Source: Mycetocola spongiae (lineage in GTDB: Bacteria; Actinomycetota; Actinomycetes; Actinomycetales; Microbacteriaceae). From it: a DNA stretch of 64,000 bases. A program made the position numbers and the translations under genes. Every line of letters starts with the position of its first letter. The first letter of the stretch is position 1. Below the pieces are notes generated by a model. It was not told the DNA's origin. It made no database searches and worked only from the letters and a program-made list of their open reading frames with translations. Positions 55,009-62,855 of the stretch are shown here, piece by piece. The stretch lies in assembly GCF_020424085.1 (NCBI RefSeq), contig NZ_CP080203.1, positions 372,001-436,000 of the forward strand, in the 5' to 3' direction.

Positions 55009-56346
55009 ATGGCAACCAAAAATACGCAGGCTTCGGAAGTGACCGAGGAGAAAACCGCGGCACCCGCGGCGGCAACTCGGAAAACCACAACCACGAAGTC
55101 GGCAGCGGCAAAATCCGCTGCCACCAAGACCGTGGTGGCCGAGGCGGACTCCGCCGAGGCTCCCGCGGTAAAAAAGGCCGCCGCGAAGGCGCCCGCAAAA
55201 AAGGCGCCCGCCACCAAGGCGACTGCACCGGCAAAGAAGCCGGCGACAAAGCGCGCCACCAAGAAGGACGCCGTAGACGAGGCCCTGGAAGCGGCCGATG
55301 TTGAGGATGTTAACGAGGAGGAGGAGTCCAAGAAGAAATCGGATATCCCCGAGAACCTGCCGAAGGACGCGCTGGTTCTCTCCTCTCAGGACGACGAGGA
55401 TGAGGTCCCCGTCTACTCCGCGGCCATCACCGGCGCCACCGCCGACCCGGTCAAGGACTACCTGAAGCAGATCGGTAAGGTCGCGCTGCTTAACGCCGCC
55501 GAGGAGGTTGAGCTCGCGATGCGTATCGAGGCCGGCCTCTTCGCCGAGGATAAGCTCGCAAACGAGGGCGAGGGCATGAAGCCCCAGCTGCGTCGCGAGC
55601 TCACCTGGGTGGCTAAGGACGGCCAGCGCGCCAAGAGCCACCTGCTGGGTGCGAACCTGCGCCTCGTGGTCTCGCTGGCGAAGCGTTATACCGGCCGCGG
55701 AATGCAGTTCCTGGACCTGATCCAGGAGGGAAACCTGGGCCTGATCCGTGCGGTCGAGAAATTCGACTACACCAAGGGCTTTAAGTTCTCCACGTATGCC
55801 ACCTGGTGGATCCGTCAGGCCATCACCCGCGCCATGGCCGACCAGGCCCGCACCATCCGTATCCCGGTGCACATGGTTGAGGTTATTAATAAGCTCGCCC
55901 GCGTGCAGCGCCAGATGCTCCAGGACCTGGGCCGCGAGCCCACCCCCGAGGAGCTCAGCCGCGAGCTGGACATGACGCCCGAAAAGGTCGTTGAGGTGCA
56001 GAAATACGGCCGCGAGCCCATCTCGCTGCACACGCCCCTGGGCGAGGACGGCGATAGCGAGTTTGGTGACCTCATCGAGGATACCGAGGCCGTGGTCCCC
56101 GCCGATGCCGTGGGCTTCACGATGCTGCAGAAGCAGCTCGAGTCGCTCCTGGACTCCCTGTCCGAGCGCGAGGCCGGAGTCATCCGGATGCGCTTTGGCC
56201 TGGGCGATGGCATGCCGAAGACGCTGGATCAGATCGGCGATACCTTCGGTGTGACCCGCGAGCGGATCCGTCAGATCGAGTCGAAGACGATGGCCAAGCT
56301 GCGCCACCCGTCCCGCTCGCAGTCGCTGCGTGACTACCTTGAGTAG
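55009..56346 (+). CDS. sigA: Primary sigma factor SigA
   Basis: The housekeeping sigma-70 factor, 445 residues. The N-terminal region 1.1 equivalent is Ala/Lys-rich (about 1-100, KKAPA repeats). Region 1.2 begins [12 protein letters not shown]. Region 2 has [20 protein letters not shown] and the -10-binding [10 protein letters not shown]. Region 4 has the [19 protein letters not shown] helix-turn-helix. The ATG has GAAAGGTG upstream. The 250-bp upstream region has TTGACA at 54917 and other box-like pairs, but no single clear promoter. It overlaps murT by 17 nt (8 if murT uses the TTG start). Confidence 0.97.
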   Translation: MATKNTQASEVTEEKTAAPAAATRKTTTTKSAAAKSAATKTVVAEADSAEAPAVKKAAAKAPAKKAPATKATAPAKKPATKRATKKDAVDEALEAADVEDVNEEEESKKKSDIPENLPKDALVLSSQDDEDEVPVYSAAITGATADPVKDYLKQIGKVALLNAAEEVELAMRIEAGLFAEDKLANEGEGMKPQLRRELTWVAKDGQRAKSHLLGANLRLVVSLAKRYTGRGMQFLDLIQEGNLGLIRAVEKFDYTKGFKFSTYATWWIRQAITRAMADQARTIRIPVHMVEVINKLARVQRQMLQDLGREPTPEELSRELDMTPEKVVEVQKYGREPISLHTPLGEDGDSEFGDLIEDTEAVVPADAVGFTMLQKQLESLLDSLSEREAGVIRMRFGLGDGMPKTLDQIGDTFGVTRERIRQIESKTMAKLRHPSRSQSLRDYLE

Positions 56347-57637
56347 GCCCGGCGGCGCAAAATACGTTCTTCCGATCCTCGCCGGGCGGGCGGCACGCTT
56401 TGCCACCCGCCTGCGCGGCGGCGGAAGCGCGCTGCCCGGCCTGGTTGTGCAGAAGCTGGCCCCCAACGTCCTGCGGGATGTTGCGGCCGGCCTGCCCCAC
56501 GGCGTGGTGTTTATTCTTGGCTCTAACGGCAAGTCCACCACCACCAATATCATGACGGATATCGTGCGTGCGCACGGTCTGCGGGTATTCACCAACCCCA
56601 GCGGCGCCAATATGCCGCAGGGTATCGCCTCGGCGCTGCTCGCGGAGACCTCCCTGACCGGGCGGCTTGATGCGGATATCGCGATCCTCGAGATCGACGA
56701 GGGCTATGGTGTGGTGATTGCGGAACAGCTGCGTCCGCGCAGTGCCGTGATCCTCAACCTGCTTGTGGACCAGATCTATCGCTTTGGCGAGCCCGATCGG
56801 GTGGCCGAGATGTTCCGCAATATCGCCAATGCGATCGACGGCTATGTGGCCCTGAATCGCGACGATAACTTCCTCGGCAAGCTGGGTACCGAGCTGGAGG
56901 CCGGCGGCAAGCACACCGTGGAGTATTTTGGTGCCAGCGCCGAGGCCCTCGCCTCGGCCCCGCACGGCCAGGCATCCGCCCGGGACTACTCCGATACCGT
57001 GGCCTCCGCGCGCGGGGAGCACCCCGTGGCCGAGGTGGTCTCGGCCGAGGGTAATAACGCGGTGATCCGCTTCGGCGGGGTGGACTATCCCATCGTGATG
57101 CCCAGCCGCGGACTGCACTATGCGGTGGATGTGGCGGCGTCGTTTACGCTGGCCGCCCATAACCTCGGCGAGAAATTTGATATCCGCACGGCCATTGGCG
57201 CGGTCCAGAGCGGTAAAACCGTATATGGCCGCGGCGAGATCATGCAGATCGGCGACCGCGAGGTTGAGATCCTGATGCTCAAAAACCTCGCGAGCCTCCA
57301 GCTCAACCTGGACTCGCTGAGCTACGAGCCCGATTCGGTGCTTTTTGCCTATGACGAATCCTCCTATGACCCCTCCTGGCTCTATAACGCCGATCTGTCG
57401 AAGATCTCGCATGTGGACGTCATCTCGGGCCCCAAGGGAGCGTTTGTTGCCACCCGCCTGGCCTATGAGGGTAAAACCTTTGATCAGATCGAGCCCGATG
57501 TGACCAAGGCCGTGCAGATTATGCTTGACGGTCCGCGGCCCGCGAGTGGGCGGCATACCTTCTTCCTGGACTACGACCAGATGATGGCCACCCGCAAATA
57601 CCTGGGCTATAAGGATCTGGAGGCGGGAGCCGCATGA
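56330..57637 (+). CDS. murT: MurT-like Mur ligase (lipid II amidation subunit homologue)
   Basis: MurT with GatD amidates the alpha-carboxyl of D-Glu in lipid II. This 435-residue homologue has the Mur ATP loop GSNGKSTT (64-71) and the C-terminal DUF1727 region. It contains no cysteine at all, so the zinc ribbon of staphylococcal MurT is absent. The late motif that aids the glutaminase triad in MurT is divergent here ([16 protein letters not shown]). It starts within sigA (GTG 56330; TTG 56339 is an alternative) and its stop overlaps gatD (ATGA). It is probably a coupled sigA-murT-gatD operon. Confidence 0.9.
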   Translation: MTTLSRPGGAKYVLPILAGRAARFATRLRGGGSALPGLVVQKLAPNVLRDVAAGLPHGVVFILGSNGKSTTTNIMTDIVRAHGLRVFTNPSGANMPQGIASALLAETSLTGRLDADIAILEIDEGYGVVIAEQLRPRSAVILNLLVDQIYRFGEPDRVAEMFRNIANAIDGYVALNRDDNFLGKLGTELEAGGKHTVEYFGASAEALASAPHGQASARDYSDTVASARGEHPVAEVVSAEGNNAVIRFGGVDYPIVMPSRGLHYAVDVAASFTLAAHNLGEKFDIRTAIGAVQSGKTVYGRGEIMQIGDREVEILMLKNLASLQLNLDSLSYEPDSVLFAYDESSYDPSWLYNADLSKISHVDVISGPKGAFVATRLAYEGKTFDQIEPDVTKAVQIMLDGPRPASGRHTFFLDYDQMMATRKYLGYKDLEAGAA

Positions 57638-58353
57638 GTGTAGCAATCCTGGAACTCTATTCGGCCGATCTGGCGCTCAACGGCGATACCGGCAACCGCC
57701 GGGCGCTCGCCCGTCGCCTGGAACTGGCCGGTATCGAGGTGGAGCAGCGGGTCTATAACCGCGGCGAAAAGCTCGGAATCATGCCCGATATTGTGGTGAT
57801 CGGTACCGGAACCTCCAGTGCGCAGCGCGCGCTGGCCGAGGATCTGGCCGCGATCTCGCCGCAGCTCGTGGAATGGGCCAAGGCCGGCGTGGTATTCCTC
57901 GCCGCCGGCGCCGGTTTTCATCTGCTGGGGCGCGAGATTCGCCTCGATGACAGCACCGTTTTGAGCGGCGCGGGCATCTTTGATATCACGGTGGACGCCA
58001 ACGCGGCGCGCGTGGTCACCGAGGCCTTTGGCATCGACGGCCAGTTTGGCCTGCTGATCGGCACCGAAAACCACTCGGCACTCACGACCCTCGCGGCCGG
58101 TGTGGCCCCGATCGGTGCGGTGCGTAACGGCGTGGGCAACGGCGATGGCCTGGAGGGTGCGGTGGTGGGCAATAGCTATGGCACGCACCTGCACGGTCCC
58201 GCGCTGGTGCTGAACCCGGTTTTTGCCGATCACCTGATCGGGCTGGCCGTGGCGCGCACGGGGGATACCTACGTGAAGAATGAAAAGCATGACGAACTCG
58301 ATGCCACGGTTGCGCTGGCACGCGAGATTCTGATTAATAAGCTGCCGCGCTAG
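57634..58353 (+). CDS. gatD: GatD-like glutamine amidotransferase fold, nucleophile missing
   Basis: GatD normally provides ammonia from glutamine to MurT. The 239-residue fold is class I amidotransferase-like (IVVIGTGTSSAQ, ENHSALT, LHGPALVLNP). The nucleophile elbow, which is A-x-C-G-G-x-Q in GatD proteins, reads LAAGAGFHLLG (89-99): Gly92 replaces the cysteine and His96 the glutamine. The histidine partner (His187 in THLHGP) is kept. Nucleotides 57892-57933 were read codon by codon and show no frameshift. Glutaminase activity is therefore unlikely; it may act as a non-hydrolytic partner of MurT. Confidence 0.9.
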   Translation: MSVAILELYSADLALNGDTGNRRALARRLELAGIEVEQRVYNRGEKLGIMPDIVVIGTGTSSAQRALAEDLAAISPQLVEWAKAGVVFLAAGAGFHLLGREIRLDDSTVLSGAGIFDITVDANAARVVTEAFGIDGQFGLLIGTENHSALTTLAAGVAPIGAVRNGVGNGDGLEGAVVGNSYGTHLHGPALVLNPVFADHLIGLAVARTGDTYVKNEKHDELDATVALAREILINKLPR

Positions 58354-58419
58354 CGGGCAGCGGTATCGGCGGGGCGGGTGGGTATTTATCCACCCGTCCC
58401 GACCTGTACGCTCGTACCT

Positions 58420-59643
58420 ATGAGCTTTTCCCCCACCGCGGCGCTGCCCGGATCGATTAAACGCTGGCGCCTCGCGATCTTCCTGTTTAGTGGGGTTGTG
58501 GGGGTGAGTATGGCCTCCTGGATCGTGCGGATCCCGGCCGTGCGCGACACGATTAACGTCTCGATTGCCGAGATGGGCCTGGTGCTGTTTGGCCTCTCCG
58601 TGGGGTCGATGGCGGGGATCCTCGGTTCGGCGGCCCTGGTGCGTGCCCGCGGCGGCCGACAGACCATCGCCCTGGGCGGCGTGCTCGCGATGGCCGGCAT
58701 GTTTACCCTCGCTCTGGGCGTGGGGAGCGCACAGGCCGTGGTGGTCGCGCTGGGGCTGGCGCTGATCGGGGGCGGAACCGGGGTGGCCGAGATCGCCCTG
58801 AATATCGAGGGTGCCGAGCTGGAGCGGCTCACCGGGCGCTCGGTGCTCCCCGCGCTACACGGATCCTATTCCGGCGGCACCGTGGTGGGCTCGCTGCTGG
58901 GTATCCTGCTCACCTGGCTCCAGTTTCCCGTGGCGTGGCACCTGGCCGTGGTGGGTATCGCCGGGGTCGGCGTGATGGCCTGGATTGTGAGCGTGATTCC
59001 GTCGGGAACCGGGCGCGAGAGCGGCGCTGCCCGGGAGGCCGGGGCGGCGCGCGAATCGCGCCTCGCGATCTGGCGCGACCGCCGCGTAATCGCGCTGGGC
59101 CTGATCGTGTTGGCGCTCGCGCTGGCCGAGGGTTCCGCAAATGACTGGCTGCCCCTGCTGATGGTGGATGAACACCACGTGAGCGAGCTCGCGGGCACGG
59201 TGGTCTATACGCTATTTGCCGTGGCGATGACCATCGGTCGTTTCTCCGGGGCCGCGCTGCTCAACCGCTTCGGTGCGGCCACCGTGCTGCGCGGCAGTGC
59301 GCTGGTATCCGCCGCGGGAATCGCGCTTGTAATCTTCTCCCCGAACGCGCTGATTGCGGGCGCCGCGGTCTTGCTCTGGGGGTTGGGTGCCGCACTGGGC
59401 TTCCCGGTCACGATCTCGGCCGCGGGCCAGTCCCGCAACGCGGTTGCGGCCGTTGCGGCGGTGGCCACCGCGGGCTATCTGGCATTCCTGGCCGGACCGC
59501 CGATCCTCGGCTTTATCGGCGAGCACGTGGGGCTGCGCGGGGCGATGGTGGTTGTGCTGGTGCTGGTGGCCGCCGTGGCGCTGCTCGCGGGCGCCGCGCG
59601 CAGCCCGCGCGAGGACCCGGCGGGGGAGCACCCCGCCGGATAG
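58420..59643 (+). CDS. MFS transporter (YbjJ/fucose-permease-like)
   Basis: This 407-residue 12-helix MFS protein has MASWIVRIPAVRD and LFGLSVGSMAGILGSAAL at its N-terminal half, and ANDWLPLLMVDEH at the centre, matching the YbjJ/FucP-like branch. The substrate is unknown. The ATG is 7 nt after TACGCT (leaderless type). The centre contains a repetitive basic loop (RESGAAREAGAARESR). It stands between gatD and a convergent deaminase. Confidence 0.88.
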   Translation: MSFSPTAALPGSIKRWRLAIFLFSGVVGVSMASWIVRIPAVRDTINVSIAEMGLVLFGLSVGSMAGILGSAALVRARGGRQTIALGGVLAMAGMFTLALGVGSAQAVVVALGLALIGGGTGVAEIALNIEGAELERLTGRSVLPALHGSYSGGTVVGSLLGILLTWLQFPVAWHLAVVGIAGVGVMAWIVSVIPSGTGRESGAAREAGAARESRLAIWRDRRVIALGLIVLALALAEGSANDWLPLLMVDEHHVSELAGTVVYTLFAVAMTIGRFSGAALLNRFGAATVLRGSALVSAAGIALVIFSPNALIAGAAVLLWGLGAALGFPVTISAAGQSRNAVAAVAAVATAGYLAFLAGPPILGFIGEHVGLRGAMVVVLVLVAAVALLAGAARSPREDPAGEHPAG

Positions 59644-59659
59644 GCCCGCCCGCTGTGGC

Positions 59660-60169
59660 CTAGCGGTCCCAGAACCCGAGGTGCACGGTGGCCGCCTCGT
59701 CCTCAAGCAGCGGGCCCAGCACCTCGATATCGCGCTGGCCGTGGGCGAGGACCTCGCGGCAGGGCAGCGAGAATGTGGGATTTTCGGGGTTATCGCCCGT
59801 GAGCTCCAGTAGCCGGGTCTCGGAGAGTGCATAAACGATGCGGCCGATGCCCGTCCAATAGACCGCACCCGTGCACATCACGCAGGGTTCGGCGCTGGTA
59901 TAGAGCGTGGCCAGGGCCAGCTGCTCGGGGCTCAGCACGCCGCAGGCCGCGGCGGCGGCCGTGAGCTCGGCGTGCTGCGTGGGATCACCCTCGGGAGGCA
60001 TCGAGTTATTGCCGCGTGCCGCGACGGGTTCACCCTCGGCACTCACCACAATGGCCGCAAACGGATGGCGTCCGCTTTCGCGCGCCCGCTCCGCGAGACT
60101 AATGGCGTCCCTTAAAAATGCCAGGTCCCGCTCGGACGGTGCGGCCTGCGTTTTATCGTGTTCAGACAT
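59660..60169 (-). CDS. Nucleoside deaminase (CDA fold)
   Basis: This 169-residue zinc deaminase has the HAE motif (His66-Ala-Glu68) and PCVMC (Cys96 and Cys99). Sequence around GDNPENPTFSLPCREVLA fits the guanine/nucleoside deaminase subgroup rather than TadA. Substrate is not certain (guanine or a modified base is likeliest). The ATG is 6 nt after TAGGCT on the minus strand (leaderless type). Confidence 0.9.
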   Translation of the reverse strand: MSEHDKTQAAPSERDLAFLRDAISLAERARESGRHPFAAIVVSAEGEPVAARGNNSMPPEGDPTQHAELTAAAAACGVLSPEQLALATLYTSAEPCVMCTGAVYWTGIGRIVYALSETRLLELTGDNPENPTFSLPCREVLAHGQRDIEVLGPLLEDEAATVHLGFWDR

Positions 60170-60198
60170 GCGTCCAGCCTACCCGGGGCAGAAAAAGA

Positions 60199-60232
60199 GC
60201 GCCGCCCAGCGGAATAATCCGGTGGGCGGCGC
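60199..60232 (-). terminator. Terminator of the DUF7455 gene
   Basis: GCGCCGCCCAGC pairs imperfectly with GGTGGGCGGCGC; on the minus strand it is followed by CTTTTTC. Confidence 0.85.
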
Positions 60233-60251
60233 CGTCGTATGGGTGCGGGGT

Positions 60252-60476
60252 TTAGGCGCGCGACTCCGTGAGTCGGGCCGATTCATCCTGCCAGTTGGAG
60301 GCCATGGCTGTGAGCTTCTCCTGGTACTTCTTGCCGTGGTGAGCGCAGAACATGAGTTCTCCGGTCGCCAGGGTGACCCGAATATAGGCCTGGGCTCCGC
60401 AGCTATCGCAGCGGTCGGCCGCGGTCAGCGTCGGCGCATCCACCACGTCGGTTGTGCTTCCGGTGATCTGTGACAT
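60252..60476 (-). CDS. DUF7455 small zinc-binding protein
   Basis: This 74-residue protein has Cys23-x-x-Cys26 (RCDSCGAQAY) and C44-A-H-H (FCAHHGKKY), a likely zinc site. This is the DUF7455 family common in actinobacteria next to the topoisomerase gene and of unknown function. The ATG has GGAGGATC upstream. It is divergent from parE. Confidence 0.88.
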   Translation of the reverse strand: MSQITGSTTDVVDAPTLTAADRCDSCGAQAYIRVTLATGELMFCAHHGKKYQEKLTAMASNWQDESARLTESRA

Positions 60477-60720
60477 GTGATCCTCCTGACCCGTCATGAG
60501 GCCCACGGTTCGGCGCCTCGTAGTCAATCCAACCACGAAGTTGCCAAAAATCTTCCACCGCGCAGGACATTTCGCTGTGCGCGTAGACCCAGTCCGGGGG
60601 AGGAGCGCAAGAGCGCGGGGTGCCGCGGCCGGGGCCCAACGATCCTCGCGGCGGACCCCGCGGGCGTCAAAACGTGTCGATGGCGCGCGGTGTCGCCGGT
60701 ATTGGCTAGAATTAGCCCCT

Positions 60721-62805
60721 GTGACCACCGAATATTCTGCCCGTAATCTCTCCGTTCTTGAAGGTCTTGAGGCGGTTCGCAAGCGTCCCGGAATGTATAT
60801 CGGTTCCACCGACTCCCGCGGCCTCATGCACTGCCTCTGGGAGATCATCGATAACTCCGTGGACGAGGCCCTCGCCGGCTTTGGTACCAAGATCGATATT
60901 CTGCTGCACGCCGATGGCTCGGTGGAGGTGCGCGATACCGCGCGCGGAATCCCCGTGGATATCGAACCCAAGACGGGCCTGTCCGGCGTGGAGGTGGTTT
61001 TCACCAAGCTGCACGCGGGTGGAAAATTCGGCTCGGGCTCCTATGCCGCCTCGGGTGGACTGCACGGCGTGGGCGCCTCGGTGGTGAACGCCCTGAGTGA
61101 GCGCCTCGATGTGGAGGTGGATCGCGGCGGGAAAACCTGGCTGATGTCCTTCCACCGCGGCGTGCCCGGTGTCTTTGACGATTCCGAGGGCGTGCGCCCC
61201 GGCAATCCGTTCACCCCGTTCACGGAGCTCACCGAGCCCGCGCTGCGCCCGATCAAAAAGGTGGCCAAGGCCAAGACCGGTTCGCGCGTACGCTATTGGG
61301 CCGATCCGCAGATCTTCACGCGCGGCGCCGATTTCCAGATGGACGATCTGATGGCCCGCGCCAGGCAGACGGCCTTCCTGATCCCGGGGCTGACTATCGT
61401 GGTTGAAAGCGACCGCAGCATCGCGCCTGTGCACCACGAGTTCCTCTTCGACGGGGGCATCTCCGCGTTTGTGGAGCACCTCGCACCCGATGCCGGCATC
61501 ACCGATGTCTGGCGCCTCACCGGCACCAGCACGTTCACCGAGACCGTGCCCGTGCTCACCGAGGGTGGCGCAATGGTGCCCACCGAGGTGGAGCGCGAGT
61601 GTGTTGTGGATATCGCCCTGCGCTGGGGGACCGGCTATGAGACGGTCATGCGCAGCTTTGTGAATATCATCGCCACCCCCAAGGGCGGCTCGCATCAGGC
61701 CGGGTTTGAGCAGGGGCTGCTGCGCTTCCTGCGGGCCCAGATCGAGGCGAACTCGCGCCGGCTCAAGGCGGGCAGCGATAAGCCCGATAAGGACGACGTG
61801 CTGGCGGGCCTCACCGCCGTGCTCACGGTGCGCCTCGCGGAGCCGCAGTTTGAGGGCCAGACCAAGGAAATCCTGGGCACCCCCGCGGTGCGTGCAATTG
61901 TCGCCAATGTGGTCTCGGGTGCCCTGAAGGAGCGCTTCGCCTCGACCAAGCGCGACGATAAGGCGCAGACCTCGCTGGTGCTGGAAAAGGTTGTCTCGGA
62001 GATGAAATCCCGCATCTCCGCGCGCACCCATAAGGAGACCCAGCGCCGCAAAAACGCGCTGGAATCCTCCTCGCTGCCCGCGAAGCTGGTGGACTGCCGC
62101 AGCAATGACGTGGAATCCAGCGAGCTGTTTATCGTGGAGGGCGACTCTGCCCTGGGTACCGCCAAAAATGCGCGCGATAGTGAGCATCAGGCGCTGCTGC
62201 CCATCCGCGGCAAGATCCTCAACGTCCAGAAGTCCTCGGTGGCCGATATGCTCTCCAATGCCGAGTGCGCCGCGATCATTCAGGTGATCGGCGCGGGTTC
62301 GGGTCGGACGTTTGATATCGAGCAGGCCCGCTATGGCAAGGTCATCATCATGAGCGATGCCGATGTGGACGGCGCGCATATCCGCACGCTGCTGCTCACG
62401 CTGTTTTTCCGCTATATGCGGCCGATGATCGATGCCGGCCGGGTTTTTGCCGCTGTTCCGCCGCTGCACCGCGTGGTGCAGATCAACGCCGGTTCCAAGC
62501 CCAACGAGACCATCTATACCTACTCGGAGGCCGAGCTGCAGGAGGTCCTGGCCTCGCTCAAGGCCAAGGGCAAGCGCTATCAGGAGCCGATTCAGCGCTA
62601 TAAGGGCCTGGGGGAGATGGACGCCGATCAGCTGGCCACCACCACGATGGAGCGCGGTCATCGCACCCTGCGCCGCGTGCGGATGGGCGATGCCGAAAAC
62701 GCCTCTCGCGTATTTGAGCTGCTGATGGGGAGCGAGGTTGCCCCGCGCAAGGACTTCATCGTGGAGCATTCGGCCGATCTCAGCCGCGAGCGCATCGACG
62801 TTTAA
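60721..62805 (+). CDS. parE: DNA gyrase B/topoisomerase IV ParE-type ATPase subunit
   Basis: This 694-residue type II topoisomerase subunit powers DNA strand passage. GHKL ATPase motifs include EIIDNSVDEA (about 41-50) and the ATP-lid glycine motif GGLHGVGASVVNAL. The Toprim domain has EGDSALG (about 473-479) and the metal pair in SDADVDGAH. The C-terminal YKGLGEMDADQL is kept. The protein follows the ParE-like pattern (second GyrB set) found near sigA in actinobacteria; a GyrA/ParC partner is not in the window. The start is GTG at 60721, 8 nt after TAGAAT (leaderless type). Confidence 0.93.
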   Translation: MTTEYSARNLSVLEGLEAVRKRPGMYIGSTDSRGLMHCLWEIIDNSVDEALAGFGTKIDILLHADGSVEVRDTARGIPVDIEPKTGLSGVEVVFTKLHAGGKFGSGSYAASGGLHGVGASVVNALSERLDVEVDRGGKTWLMSFHRGVPGVFDDSEGVRPGNPFTPFTELTEPALRPIKKVAKAKTGSRVRYWADPQIFTRGADFQMDDLMARARQTAFLIPGLTIVVESDRSIAPVHHEFLFDGGISAFVEHLAPDAGITDVWRLTGTSTFTETVPVLTEGGAMVPTEVERECVVDIALRWGTGYETVMRSFVNIIATPKGGSHQAGFEQGLLRFLRAQIEANSRRLKAGSDKPDKDDVLAGLTAVLTVRLAEPQFEGQTKEILGTPAVRAIVANVVSGALKERFASTKRDDKAQTSLVLEKVVSEMKSRISARTHKETQRRKNALESSSLPAKLVDCRSNDVESSELFIVEGDSALGTAKNARDSEHQALLPIRGKILNVQKSSVADMLSNAECAAIIQVIGAGSGRTFDIEQARYGKVIIMSDADVDGAHIRTLLLTLFFRYMRPMIDAGRVFAAVPPLHRVVQINAGSKPNETIYTYSEAELQEVLASLKAKGKRYQEPIQRYKGLGEMDADQLATTTMERGHRTLRRVRMGDAENASRVFELLMGSEVAPRKDFIVEHSADLSRERIDV

Positions 62806-62806
62806 C

Positions 62807-62848
62807 GCGATGGTGGGTGTGGGGCATGCGCCCCACACCCACCATCGC
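62807..62848. terminator. Perfect 19-bp stem terminator after parE
   Basis: Arms 62807-62825 and 62830-62848 are complementary with a 4-nt loop, and serve both parE and the convergent M23 gene. Confidence 0.92.
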
Positions 62849-62855
62849 TCGGAGA

